In this document: positions 1-7,268 of the stretch, piece after piece | Position numbering within the stretch: position 1 is the first letter of the stretch | How the letters are laid out: every line of letters starts with the position of its first letter | Assembly: GCF_034087045.1 (NCBI RefSeq) | Contig: NZ_CP139247.1 | Span: forward strand, 6,226,001-6,290,000 | Reading direction: 5' to 3' | DNA: 64,000 nucleotides | From: Chitinophaga sancti | Lineage (GTDB): Bacteria > Bacteroidota > Bacteroidia > Chitinophagales > Chitinophagaceae | The notes under the pieces: generated by a model | What the model was told of the DNA's origin: nothing | The model's database searches: none | The model's input: only the letters and a program-made list of their open reading frames with translations | Made by a program: the position numbers and the translations under genes

Positions 1-1
1 C

Positions 2-790
2 ACAGTTGCAGGCGAAGGAGACCTGAACCTGACAGACCTGCTGGGGTATCATATGGCGCTGAACAAAACCAACACGAAGCATCACCTGATCACTTACAAT
101 GGCAAACATGAATGGGCGCCGGCTACGTCCATGGATGTAGCATTTGCAGGTATCAAAGCGGATGAAGGTGCAGCGCCGCCGGATTTTATGGCGAAGACCC
201 GCACAAGGATGGAAATGGCTGTACAGTCAAATCAGTTCCTGAAAGCGGAAACAGAGTGCAGGTTATTGCTTAGTTATATGCCAAATGATAATTTCTTTAA
301 AAATCAATTAGATATCATCCTGAGTAATCCTGCATATAAAACACAGTCGCAGGAGCAGATGGCGATATTGGTAAAAGAGCAAAACACCAAGGAGGCTTTT
401 AATGCGAAACTCGGTACCCAGGATACCGCTTACTGGCCCAAAACAATCAGCAGCCTGATTGCGGGGGCACAACTCTCCTCTTTTGAAGGCGCTATGAACC
501 AACGGCTATTGGCTTACCTGTCTTTGATGTTCTATTCTGTAAGTAACCATTATATGGCGAGTCATACCGATGGAGTAGCGAGGCATTTTGTAGACCTGTA
601 TGAACTGGCGGATCCTACCAACAGCGAAGCGTATTATTTCTCTGCGATATTGTATGCACGTGCAGGGGAAGCGGATCATGCAGCAACAGCATTAAAAAAT
701 GCGGTGAAGAATGGTTTTAAGGATAAAGCACGGTTTGAACAACAACCAGAATTTGCGACAATGAAAAATTTATCGGGTATAGTGAAATGA
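2..790 (+). CDS. C-terminal part of an alpha/beta hydrolase-like protein with a TPR-like tail (5' partial)
   Basis: The frame is open from the left edge of the window, so the gene begins outside it; the ATG at 53 is internal. The first visible residues (GEGDLNLTDLLGYHMAL) followed by a GKHEWAP motif near residue 35 resemble the end of dienelactone-hydrolase-like alpha/beta hydrolases, where this histidine would complete the catalytic triad. The rest (about 200 residues) is helical and ends in a segment resembling a TPR (YFSAILYARAGEADHA). The nucleophile and the signal peptide would lie outside the window. The family call is an inference from the motif and the layout; a plain helical-repeat protein is the alternative. 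Confidence 0.5.
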   Translation, partial: TVAGEGDLNLTDLLGYHMALNKTNTKHHLITYNGKHEWAPATSMDVAFAGIKADEGAAPPDFMAKTRTRMEMAVQSNQFLKAETECRLLLSYMPNDNFFKNQLDIILSNPAYKTQSQEQMAILVKEQNTKEAFNAKLGTQDTAYWPKTISSLIAGAQLSSFEGAMNQRLLAYLSLMFYSVSNHYMASHTDGVARHFVDLYELADPTNSEAYYFSAILYARAGEADHAATALKNAVKNGFKDKARFEQQPEFATMKNLSGIVK

Positions 791-806
791 AATTAAAAAA
801 ATCCTA

Positions 807-814
807 TACCTTTG
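807..814 (+). promoter_or_regulatory. Bacteroidota -7 promoter box (TAccTTTG)
   Basis: TACCTTTG matches the Bacteroidota -7 consensus TAnnTTTG exactly. It lies 16 bases after the stop of the preceding gene and predicts a start site near 820, just before the small ORF at 833 and its structured RNA. No clear -33 TTG was found. Confidence 0.5.
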
Positions 815-832
815 CTCCCGCAAAACATTAAA

Positions 833-922
833 ATGAAACAAGTACAACAAATAGCACCAATGATCAGCGGAGGCGAATATCGCCTTTATCCGCTGTGTGG
901 GGCTTATTGTACTGATAAATAA
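833..922 (+). CDS. Possible 29-residue leader peptide or small protein
   Basis: An ORF starts at the first ATG after the promoter box and encodes 29 residues ending PLCGAYCTDK, with two cysteines four residues apart. Its codons overlap the paired arms of the RNA structure, so either the peptide or the RNA could be what is conserved. No family is recognised. It might be an attenuation leader peptide, a small protein, or an accident of a structured RNA. Confidence 0.3.
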   Translation: MKQVQQIAPMISGGEYRLYPLCGAYCTDK

Positions 923-949
923 AGGATTACCTTATTCCGTATAATACAT

Positions 950-982
950 GCCCCGCAAGCAATTGCGGGGCTTTTTCTTTTT
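950..982 (+). terminator. Intrinsic terminator between the leader unit and the RNA ligase
   Basis: GCCCCGCA (950-957) pairs with TGCGGGGC (964-971) around a six-base loop, followed by a T-rich tract (972-982). It stands directly before the ATG at 1003, so read-through would be needed to express the downstream gene from the promoter at 807. Confidence 0.85.
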
Positions 983-1002
983 AATCCCAACCTACATTTA
1001 AC

Positions 1003-2013
1003 ATGAGAAAACTAGCAAGCATCCAAAGGATCAAAAAACTGGAACCTATCGAAGGTGCTGATGCCGTAGAGAAAGCCTTTGTGCTTGGCTGGCAGTTAGT
1101 CGTAAAGAAAGATGAGTTTAAACCCGGTGATCTCTGCATCTATTGCGAGATCGATAGTTTGATGCCCCCTAAACCCGAATTTGAATTCTTACGGGCCAGA
1201 GGCATGCGCATCAAGACTGCCAGGCTAAGAGGCCAGATCTCCCAGGGCATTGCTTTTCCTCTCTCCTACCTGCCTGCAGGATTTGAGGTGGAGGAGGGTG
1301 CTGATTGCACTGATGCACTGGGCATTACCAAATACGAACCTCCTATGCCTGCATGTCTGAATGGCGTGGCGAAAGGCACCTTTCCCGGTTTTATACCCAA
1401 AACGGATGAGACCCGGGTACAGGTATTGCAGGATATCCTTGACAAGTACGTTGGCGAGACCTGCTACATCACTGAAAAGCTGGATGGCAGCTCTACCACT
1501 TACTTCATCAACAATGGTGAATTTGGCGTATGTAGCCGTAACCTGGAACTCCTGGAAGATAGTGAGAACAGTCTGTGGAAAGTAGCCAGAGAGCAGGATA
1601 TTGAAAACAAACTTCGATCGCTGAATGGCAATTTTGCCTTCCAGGGAGAGATGGTTGGCGAAGGTATACAGGGTAATAAACTGAAGTTACGTGGACAGCA
1701 CATCCGGTTCTTCAATGTATTTGACATTGACAATGCTGCATACCTGGACTTTGATAGATTCACTTCGATGATGTCTTCACTGGAACTGAGCACTGTACCT
1801 GTTTTGAATACGGATTACGTGTTGGAAAATGACATCGGGGAGCTGGTAAAGAAGGCCACTATCAGGAGTAGTATCTGTACAGAGGCATGGGCGGAGGGCA
1901 TTGTGATCCGTCCTGTAAAAGAACGGATAGAGTTGTACAACAATCACTTTGTACATAGCAGGGTGACCTTCAAAGCTATCAATCCTGAATTCCTTTTAAA
2001 ATATGGTGAATAG
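1003..2013 (+). CDS. RNA ligase, DraRnl/Rnl5-like
   Basis: ATP-dependent RNA ligase of 336 residues. It has the N-terminal OB-like module typical of the Deinococcus DraRnl (Rnl5) group (residues 1-110, with EFEFLRARGMRIKT and RLRGQISQGI) followed by a nucleotidyltransferase domain. Motif I is EKLDGSS with the predicted adenylated lysine K159; FFNVFDI fits motif III, EGIVIRP motif IV and TFKAIN motif V. Proteins of this group seal 3'-OH/5'-phosphate nicks in RNA, so a role in RNA repair in the cytoplasm is likely. The gene is single, between a terminator 20 bases upstream and another 7 bases downstream, so its expression probably depends on read-through of the structured leader. The physiological substrate is unknown. 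Confidence 0.9.
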   Translation: MRKLASIQRIKKLEPIEGADAVEKAFVLGWQLVVKKDEFKPGDLCIYCEIDSLMPPKPEFEFLRARGMRIKTARLRGQISQGIAFPLSYLPAGFEVEEGADCTDALGITKYEPPMPACLNGVAKGTFPGFIPKTDETRVQVLQDILDKYVGETCYITEKLDGSSTTYFINNGEFGVCSRNLELLEDSENSLWKVAREQDIENKLRSLNGNFAFQGEMVGEGIQGNKLKLRGQHIRFFNVFDIDNAAYLDFDRFTSMMSSLELSTVPVLNTDYVLENDIGELVKKATIRSSICTEAWAEGIVIRPVKERIELYNNHFVHSRVTFKAINPEFLLKYGE

Positions 2014-2020
2014 TTTTTTT

Positions 2021-2054
2021 AGGGGGTATCTAAGTATGATACTCCCTTTTTTTG
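2021..2054 (+). terminator. Intrinsic terminator after the RNA ligase
   Basis: AGGGGGTATC (2021-2030) pairs with GATACTCCCTTT (2038-2049, one G-T pair) and is followed by a run of T. It lies 7 bases after the ligase stop codon. Confidence 0.75.
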
Positions 2055-2281
2055 GTTCCCAGATTGAGCCAACCAGTCCTTTTAACCAATCTCAGGACCT
2101 TTGTTTATTTTTAATCCATCCTTTCTTTATCTTTATACGATCCTATTATTACGAGCGCGCATATTTTACGTTTAAACTCAAAACATTCAAAATGAAAAAA
2201 ACCGTCTTAATAGTATCAATATCTACGGCTTTGAAACGGCTATCGAAAAGAATATCAATAACCCACAAATAATATACATCT

Positions 2282-2593
2282 ATGAATGACATAGAATTTA
2301 TCGTTTACTTTAATGATTGTTTTTTTACCCATCTGTATGGAGAATCATTTTACAATGACCGACCTGAGCCCAACAGAATGCACGCTCAATCATTATGGAA
2401 CATCTACCAGACCATGAAAGCCGGTGGTAATAGTATTGCCATCACAGATAAAGATAAGAACATTGTCTTTGAAACATCCCACCTACTGGAACTGAGAGAG
2501 TGGATCGGGCGGAAATACCCACAGTTTGTATACATACTGGACGCGCAGACTACAAGCAATCATCCAGGAGACCGGCTAAAACGCCCATCTTAA
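2282..2593 (+). CDS. Small protein of unknown function
   Basis: An ORF of 103 residues starting MNDIEFIVYFNDC, with a balanced composition and a plausible globular pattern (WNIYQTMKAGGNSIAIT, LREWIGRKYPQFVYIL). Its last 44 bases overlap the 3' end of the convergent phosphatase gene, and the tail (HPGDRLKRPS) is read entirely in that overlap. No family is recognised. The AT-rich 230 bases in front contain only a 27-codon ORF (2191-2271) that I do not regard as a gene. Confidence 0.4.
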   Translation: MNDIEFIVYFNDCFFTHLYGESFYNDRPEPNRMHAQSLWNIYQTMKAGGNSIAITDKDKNIVFETSHLLELREWIGRKYPQFVYILDAQTTSNHPGDRLKRPS

Positions 2594-3452
2594 GGTCATA
2601 AGTAGAAAGGCTTAATTGCTGGATATTCAACTGCTCCAATATATAATCCGTAATGATAGCAGCAATGACGATCATATCTACACGCAGGGAAATTAAGCCT
2701 TTCATATTTGCACGTTCACTGTGTGTAGAATGAATTAACCTTTTAGAAATTGCTTTGTATCTATCTATATCCAAACCCGCTGAAGCCACCTCTCCTATTT
2801 CATTTCCATCATTCAATAACGCAGCAAATGATTCAAAAGCACCCGCAGAACCTACTAACAAAGAAGGTTTGTATTGTGCACAGGCCTCTTTTAAATCAGG
2901 TAAGGTATTGTGTAAATGATCTATAACAGACTGATGCTCCGTATCACTCAACGGATCTGAATGGAAATAAGCCTGCATCAACCTGGCTGCGCCAACGTTA
3001 TAGCTTTTCTTCCAGAGCGCTTTTTCCGGATTACAGATAATAAACTCCGTACTTCCCCCTCCAATATCCATCACAAGGGTCGTTTGTTTAATCAGGCCAG
3101 TTGCCATCACCCCGCTGAATATATATCCTGCTTCCGCTTCGCCGGTAATCACTTCAATATGAATCCCTATCTCTGCTGCTTTAGCTACAAATTCCTGCCC
3201 GTTTTCTGCACTACGTACGGCAGATGTAGCCACTGCTTTGATCGTATCTACTTTATAATTGTCAATGGTAGCTTTGAATTGCCCGAGCGTACGAATCCCT
3301 CTTTCCATTGCCTCAGGTATGATCATATTTTGATTGATCCTTCCCTCCCCTAAAAATACCGGTACAGTCGTCTTATATAAAATCTGATCTACACCTTCTG
3401 CTATCAGCAAATGAAACGTATTTGTACCCAGGTCTATTACTGCGAATCTCAT
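2550..3452 (-). CDS. Ppx/GppA-family phosphatase (exopolyphosphatase-like)
   Basis: A 300-residue member of the ASKHA fold Ppx/GppA family, which hydrolyses polyphosphate or pppGpp. Visible motifs: the phosphate-1 loop VIDLGTNTFHLLI (residues 5-17), AVATSAVRSAENG (73-85), a GEAEAGYIF segment carrying the likely catalytic glutamate, the phosphate-2 loop MDIGGGSTEFI (128-138) and LVGSAGAFESFAALL further on. It has only the N-terminal phosphatase module and lacks the C-terminal HD domain of E. coli Ppx/GppA, as is usual in Bacteroidota. It is a single gene, convergent with the small ORF before it. Whether it prefers polyphosphate or pppGpp cannot be read from the sequence. Confidence 0.85.
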   Translation of the reverse strand: MRFAVIDLGTNTFHLLIAEGVDQILYKTTVPVFLGEGRINQNMIIPEAMERGIRTLGQFKATIDNYKVDTIKAVATSAVRSAENGQEFVAKAAEIGIHIEVITGEAEAGYIFSGVMATGLIKQTTLVMDIGGGSTEFIICNPEKALWKKSYNVGAARLMQAYFHSDPLSDTEHQSVIDHLHNTLPDLKEACAQYKPSLLVGSAGAFESFAALLNDGNEIGEVASAGLDIDRYKAISKRLIHSTHSERANMKGLISLRVDMIVIAAIITDYILEQLNIQQLSLSTYDLKMGVLAGLLDDCL

Positions 3453-3521
3453 ATCCTACCCTTTAAATATTGCAAAAGATATAAAAATTCTCTTTAATTA
3501 GGCTGTAGACACATATTCTAT

Positions 3522-3685
3522 ATGAGATCAGCTTCCGTTTTTGTTTGCTCAATCCTCTTTTACATTCATTCTTTCGCCCAGCAGATCAGCGTCAGTTTTC
3601 CAGACAGCCTGCTTTCCACACCATTTACCGGCAGCATTCTCGTTTATCTTTCCAAAACTTCAAAGAAGCCCAGGCAAGCCTCCTC
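3522..3685 (+). pseudogene. 5' fragment of a secreted esterase-like protein
   Basis: ATG at 3522 begins a clear signal peptide ending HSFAQ, followed by QISVSFPDSLLSTPFTGSI and VYLSKTSKKPRQA. This resembles the start of Bacteroidota esterases of the enterochelin-esterase/alpha-beta hydrolase type. The sense then stops at about 3685, where the 3' end of the alcohol dehydrogenase remnant on the other strand begins. The reading frame runs on only through antisense of that remnant. The whole catalytic domain is missing, so this is a deletion remnant. Confidence 0.5.
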
Positions 3686-3690
3686 TTTTC

Positions 3691-4012
3691 TTATAAACTA
3701 CTCATATCAATCACAAACCTGTACAGTACATCCCCTTTCTCCAACCGTTCAAAAGCTGTCGATATCGCCCACTTTCAGTTTAGTGACATGCTCACCGGCT
3801 TCGATGATCCTTCCTACGATCTCATGACCGGGCACCATGGGGAAGATGCCGGGAAACCAGTCGTTCCTGATCTGGTGGAGATCGGTGTGGCAAACGCCAC
3901 AATATAGAATCTCGATGAGCACATCGTGGGTGGTCAGGGGCCTTCTTTCAAAGGTCCAAGGTGTGAGTGTGGTGCCTGCTTGTAAAGCAGCGTATCCTTT
4001 GGCAGTAATCAT
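3691..4012 (-). pseudogene. Zinc-dependent alcohol dehydrogenase with a large internal deletion
   Basis: The first 84 residues are the N-terminus of a YahK/AdhC-type zinc alcohol dehydrogenase, with the catalytic zinc ligand region CGVCHTDLH and PMVPGHEIVG. After KVGD (about 3760) the frame jumps: the next frame reads STAFERLEKGDVLYRFVIDM and a stop at 3691, which is the C-terminus of the same family. About 230 codons, including the structural zinc loop and the NAD-binding fold, are therefore missing, and the two ends are joined out of frame. The gene cannot be functional. Confidence 0.8.
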
Positions 4013-4168
4013 ATTGTTTGTTTTGATAGACCAAAGTTAGGTTGGGGAGTGGGGAGAGAATTGAAGGTTTCAAAGTGAAAATTATAAGTATCAAAGGGGC
4101 AATACCTCTTTCACACTTCCTAAAAATAATTTCCCCCCTCCTGACATAGGGCTGTCACACCCCGTTAA

Positions 4169-4176
4169 TAGTTTTG
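4169..4176 (+). promoter_or_regulatory. -7 promoter box (TAgtTTTG) for the DUF1761/YdeI pair
   Basis: TAGTTTTG fits the Bacteroidota -7 consensus TAnnTTTG. It predicts a start site around 4182, almost at the ATG at 4185. The transcript would be nearly leaderless from that ATG, or have a short leader if translation starts at the in-frame ATG at 4197. Confidence 0.4.
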
Positions 4177-4184
4177 TTGAATAA

Positions 4185-4610
4185 ATGTTAAAATCAATGA
4201 TCAGTCAATTCGCACAATTAAACTGGATGGGCGTTGCCATCGCTTTTTTAGCCTACTGTATCGTCGGCCCCCTATGGTTCACCTTATTATTCCCAAAGGC
4301 TTACCGGCGCTCACTGGGCAAGGAAAATGAAACCCTTCCCAACAAGCCAATCTTCATTGTGGGCCCCGCCCTATGTTCACTGGTCATTACCATTGCCACC
4401 GCCTTGTTGCTGTACGCGCTACAGATTTCATCTATACAAGCAGGCATCGAATTTAGCTTGCTGATCGGCATAGGTTTCCTGGTAGCGAATACCGTGACCA
4501 TCGCCATCAATCCCAATTTTCCTAAGCCCATTCTGTACAGCATCATTAGCGGCAGCTATCATTTAGTATGTATTTTGATTGTAACTGTGGTCTTAATTGC
4601 GATGAAATAA
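4185..4610 (+). CDS. DUF1761-family membrane protein
   Basis: 141 residues with about four hydrophobic segments (roughly 15-35, 52-75, 83-105, 118-140). The N-terminal LNWMGVAIAFLAYCIVGPLW pattern, with the early tryptophans, is characteristic of the DUF1761 family of inner-membrane proteins. No biochemical role is known for the family. The stop codon overlaps the start of the next gene (TAATG), so the two are translationally coupled. The second methionine (4197) is an equally good start. Confidence 0.75.
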   Translation: MLKSMISQFAQLNWMGVAIAFLAYCIVGPLWFTLLFPKAYRRSLGKENETLPNKPIFIVGPALCSLVITIATALLLYALQISSIQAGIEFSLLIGIGFLVANTVTIAINPNFPKPILYSIISGSYHLVCILIVTVVLIAMK

Positions 4611-5149
4611 TGGAAACATTTTGCCCGGCCAACAGGCAGGAATGGCGCCAATGGCTACAGGAAAACCATAGCAGTGCGCCATTCATCTGGCTCGTATATT
4701 ACAAAAAGCAGGCAAACCGATCTACCCTTACGTGGAGCGAAGCCGTGTACGAAGCCCTTTGTTTTGGCTGGATCGACAGTACGGCAAAAACTATCGATGA
4801 AGAAAAATTCATGCAGTTCTTCACAAAAAGAAAGCCCACCAGTGTCTGGTCCAAAATCAACAAAGAAAAAGTTAAACGCCTGATAGCCACCGGGCTCATG
4901 ATGCCTGCCGGCCATCAATGCATTCACCTGGCCAGGCAAAATGGGTCATGGTCTATACTCGATGATGTAGAAGAGCTAAAGATACCCAAAGACCTGGAGA
5001 AAGCTTTTAAATCCAAACGGGGTTCAAAGGCTCATTTCATAGGTTTAAGCAGGTCAGTGCAAAAAAACTATCTACAAAAACTGGTACTGGCAAAACGACC
5101 GGAAACCCGGTTAAAAAGGATCCAGGAAATTGTCAACTTAGGTGGGTGA
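4610..5149 (+). CDS. YdeI/OmdA-family protein
   Basis: Starting at the ATG that overlaps the preceding stop gives METFCPANRQEWRQWLQ and about 179 residues, the usual size of the family; an in-frame ATG at 4568 would add 14 unlikely residues. The segments APFIWLVYYKK, YEALCFGWIDS, MQFFTKRKPTSVWSKIN and KVKRLIATGLMMPAG are the hallmark of YdeI/OmpD-associated (bacteriocin-protection, OmdA) proteins. The molecular function is not established. It is followed directly by a strong terminator, so the DUF1761-YdeI pair forms a two-gene operon. Confidence 0.85.
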   Translation: METFCPANRQEWRQWLQENHSSAPFIWLVYYKKQANRSTLTWSEAVYEALCFGWIDSTAKTIDEEKFMQFFTKRKPTSVWSKINKEKVKRLIATGLMMPAGHQCIHLARQNGSWSILDDVEELKIPKDLEKAFKSKRGSKAHFIGLSRSVQKNYLQKLVLAKRPETRLKRIQEIVNLGG

Positions 5150-5173
5150 ACATAATCGTTCACCCACCTTTTT
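5141..5173 (+). terminator. Intrinsic terminator after the YdeI gene
   Basis: GGTGGGTGAAC (5141-5151) pairs perfectly with GTTCACCCACC (5158-5168), followed by five T. The stem includes the last codons and the stop of the upstream gene. Confidence 0.85.
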
Positions 5174-5243
5174 ATATTTATTCTCAGAAATTATTAAATA
5201 CTATTAAATTGCCATACATTTACTCCATAAACTTTAGAAGAAA

Positions 5244-6140
5244 TTGTCCTTTACCTATTACCTCTTACAATTTGCTACTTACGGTCTAGCGCTTTTACCG
5301 TTTAGGGTATTGTACCTGCTTTCAGACGTTGTGTACGTGCTGTTATATCATGTTCTTTCTTACAGGAAAAAAGTTGTCATGAGTAATCTTCGTGCTTCGT
5401 TCCCTGATAAGTCGGAAAAAGAGCTGACAAAAATCTGCAAGGAATTTTATCATTATCTCTGCGACATGTTTCTCGAAACGTTCAAGACGCTTGCCATCAG
5501 CAAAGAGACCATGGTAAAACGCTGTGCTTTTACACCAGAGACCATCGCCCTCTTTAACAAACTGGCCGAAGAGGAAAAAAGTGTGATACTGGTAATGGGG
5601 CACAAAGGTAACTGGGAATGGGCAGGCAATTCATTCAGCATTCTGCTCAAACAGCAATTGTATGTGATTTATCATCCGCTGTCCAACAAAAACCTGGATG
5701 CCCTGATGTATAAAATGCGTACCCGTTTTGGCACAAAGCTGATTGCCATGCAGGATACATTCCGTGAAATGGTAAAGAACAGGAAGGAAATAAACGCCAC
5801 CGCATTCATTGCTGATCAGTCACCACAACCCGCTACGGCTCACTGGATGACTTTTTTAAACCAGGATACCCCGGTTTTTAAGGGAACAGAAAAGATCGCG
5901 CAGAAAATGAACTACCCGGTAGTGTATGTAACAGTGAACAAAGTGAAAAGGGGCTACTACTCCGTAGAAGCTTCCATGTTGGTAGAGGAACCAACGAACG
6001 AGCCAGAAGGCGCTATCACAGAGATCCATACCCACAAACTGGAGCAGGATATCATTGCCCAACCGGGCACCTGGCTCTGGTCTCACAGAAGATGGAAACA
6101 CAAACGCCAACCACAACCGATAGCGGTACCGACCATATAA
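5244..6140 (+). CDS. LpxL/HtrB-like lysophospholipid acyltransferase
   Basis: A 298-residue member of the bacterial lipid A / lysophospholipid acyltransferase family at the inner membrane. It has an N-terminal membrane segment (about 1-36) and the acyltransferase core with GHKGNWEWAG, in which H120 and E125 form the HX4E variant of the HX4D/E catalytic motif. FIADQSP and VFKGTEKIA follow, as in LpxL-type enzymes. Only a TTG is available as start before the well-formed N-terminus. The fatty acid desaturase follows after 37 bases, suggesting a joint role in lipid A, ornithine-lipid or other membrane lipid modification. The exact acceptor lipid is not shown by the sequence. Confidence 0.8.
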   Translation: MSFTYYLLQFATYGLALLPFRVLYLLSDVVYVLLYHVLSYRKKVVMSNLRASFPDKSEKELTKICKEFYHYLCDMFLETFKTLAISKETMVKRCAFTPETIALFNKLAEEEKSVILVMGHKGNWEWAGNSFSILLKQQLYVIYHPLSNKNLDALMYKMRTRFGTKLIAMQDTFREMVKNRKEINATAFIADQSPQPATAHWMTFLNQDTPVFKGTEKIAQKMNYPVVYVTVNKVKRGYYSVEASMLVEEPTNEPEGAITEIHTHKLEQDIIAQPGTWLWSHRRWKHKRQPQPIAVPTI

Positions 6141-6177
6141 TTTCCAATTATACCACAACGTTAAAATTATTCATCCT

Positions 6178-7209
6178 ATGCGCGAAGGGAAAGACCTTAT
6201 CCTGGCAACAAAACCATATGCCAATGAAATCAGGTCCAGGAGCTGGTTCCACCTCACTACAACTTTGGGGTTGCTGATACTGGCATTGACGGGCACGCTG
6301 GTATTGCCATATTTTATTTTTAGGCTGGCGGCCAGCATTTTTGCGGGTTTACTGATTGTGCGGACATTCGTCATTTACCACGATCATCAGCACCATACAA
6401 TATTACATAATTCAAAACTGGCAGAAGCCATCATGGTCCTTTTCGGGATCTATGTACTGGCGCCTACCAGCATCTGGAAAAGATCTCACGATTATCATCA
6501 TAAACATAATTCAAAACTGTTCAGTGCCAGCATTGGCTCATATCCTATTGCTACCCGGCAGAAGTTTGAGCAAATGAGTCGTAGAGAAAGAAGGGGTTAC
6601 CTCTTCACCAGGCATCCGCTCACGATCCTGTGTGGCTACCTCTTTATGTTCATGATTGGTATGTGCCTGCAGTCATTTACAAGTAGTCCAAGAAAGCACC
6701 TGGATAGTCTGTTAGCGCTGGTATTGCATTTCTGCGGCAGCGCGGCGGTGATCTATTTCCTGGGTTGGGAGGCATGGGCGCTTTTCATCCTGATACCTTT
6801 TTCCATCGCCTGTTGTATGGGGGCATACCTGTTTTATGCCCAGCATAATTTTCCGGGTGTTACATTCAATGATAGTGAGGACTGGTGTTATCATGAGGCC
6901 GCGTTATTGTCATCCAGCTTTATGGTGATGTCGCCGTTTATGAACTGGGTAACTGCAAATATCGGGTATCATCATATTCACCATCTGAATGCGCGTATTC
7001 CATTTTACCGTTTGCCACAGGCCATGGCGGAGATCCCGGAGTTGCAACAGGCAAAGACTACCAGTCTGCGGATCAGGGAGGTTATTGCATGTTTAAAGCT
7101 TAAGGTATGGGATCCGGAACTGAAGCGGATGATCACCCTGCGGGAAGCTGCGGCGCTGAAAACACCGGCTTATAAAGTGACGACTCCCCAACCTTTAGGT
7201 TTTTCTTAA
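6178..7209 (+). CDS. Membrane fatty acid desaturase
   Basis: A 343-residue integral membrane di-iron desaturase. Three histidine boxes are visible: HDHQHH (68-73), HDYHHKH (104-110) and HHIHH (265-269), plus the AQHNF segment near 221, which provides a further ligand in this family. Hydrophobic segments occur at about 28-62, 84-96, 147-166 and 180-220. It follows the acyltransferase closely, so the two may be transcribed together and adjust acyl chains of membrane lipids. The position of the double bond introduced cannot be told. A long hairpin directly downstream may act as its 3' end. Confidence 0.9.
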   Translation: MREGKDLILATKPYANEIRSRSWFHLTTTLGLLILALTGTLVLPYFIFRLAASIFAGLLIVRTFVIYHDHQHHTILHNSKLAEAIMVLFGIYVLAPTSIWKRSHDYHHKHNSKLFSASIGSYPIATRQKFEQMSRRERRGYLFTRHPLTILCGYLFMFMIGMCLQSFTSSPRKHLDSLLALVLHFCGSAAVIYFLGWEAWALFILIPFSIACCMGAYLFYAQHNFPGVTFNDSEDWCYHEAALLSSSFMVMSPFMNWVTANIGYHHIHHLNARIPFYRLPQAMAEIPELQQAKTTSLRIREVIACLKLKVWDPELKRMITLREAAALKTPAYKVTTPQPLGFS

Positions 7210-7220
7210 CATTTATATTT

Positions 7221-7268
7221 ATGGAAAATGGATTTTCCGGGAATCATGAAAGAAAATCCATTTTCCAT
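7221..7268. repeat. 17-bp perfect inverted repeat around the start of the vWA gene
   Basis: The 17 bases at 7221-7237 are repeated as reverse complement at 7252-7268 with a 14-base loop. No T-run follows, so this is not a typical terminator. The right arm ends on the second base of the ATG at 7267, which would place that start codon at the foot of the hairpin. Confidence 0.8.

Larger units (their letters stand above)
820..982 (+). ncRNA. Short structured transcription unit / leader RNA upstream of the RNA ligase
   Basis: The segment between a -7 box and a strong intrinsic terminator folds into nested stems. An outer stem pairs GTACAA (842-847) with TTGTAC (907-912). Inside it AGCGGA (866-871) pairs with TCCGCT (889-894), and GGCGA (872-876) pairs with TCGCC (880-884) around an ATA loop. 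The terminator at 950-982 ends only 20 bases before the RNA ligase start, which leaves no room for another promoter, so the unit could be an independent small RNA or an attenuating leader. The pairing is seen directly; the role is inferred. Confidence 0.45.

Noticed and set aside
2003..2272. 89-codon + strand ORF after the RNA ligase
   Set aside because: It overlaps the terminator and has low-complexity, phenylalanine-rich sequence. Its last 27 codons (from the ATG at 2191) look faintly like the start of a short-chain dehydrogenase, but the match is too short to call.
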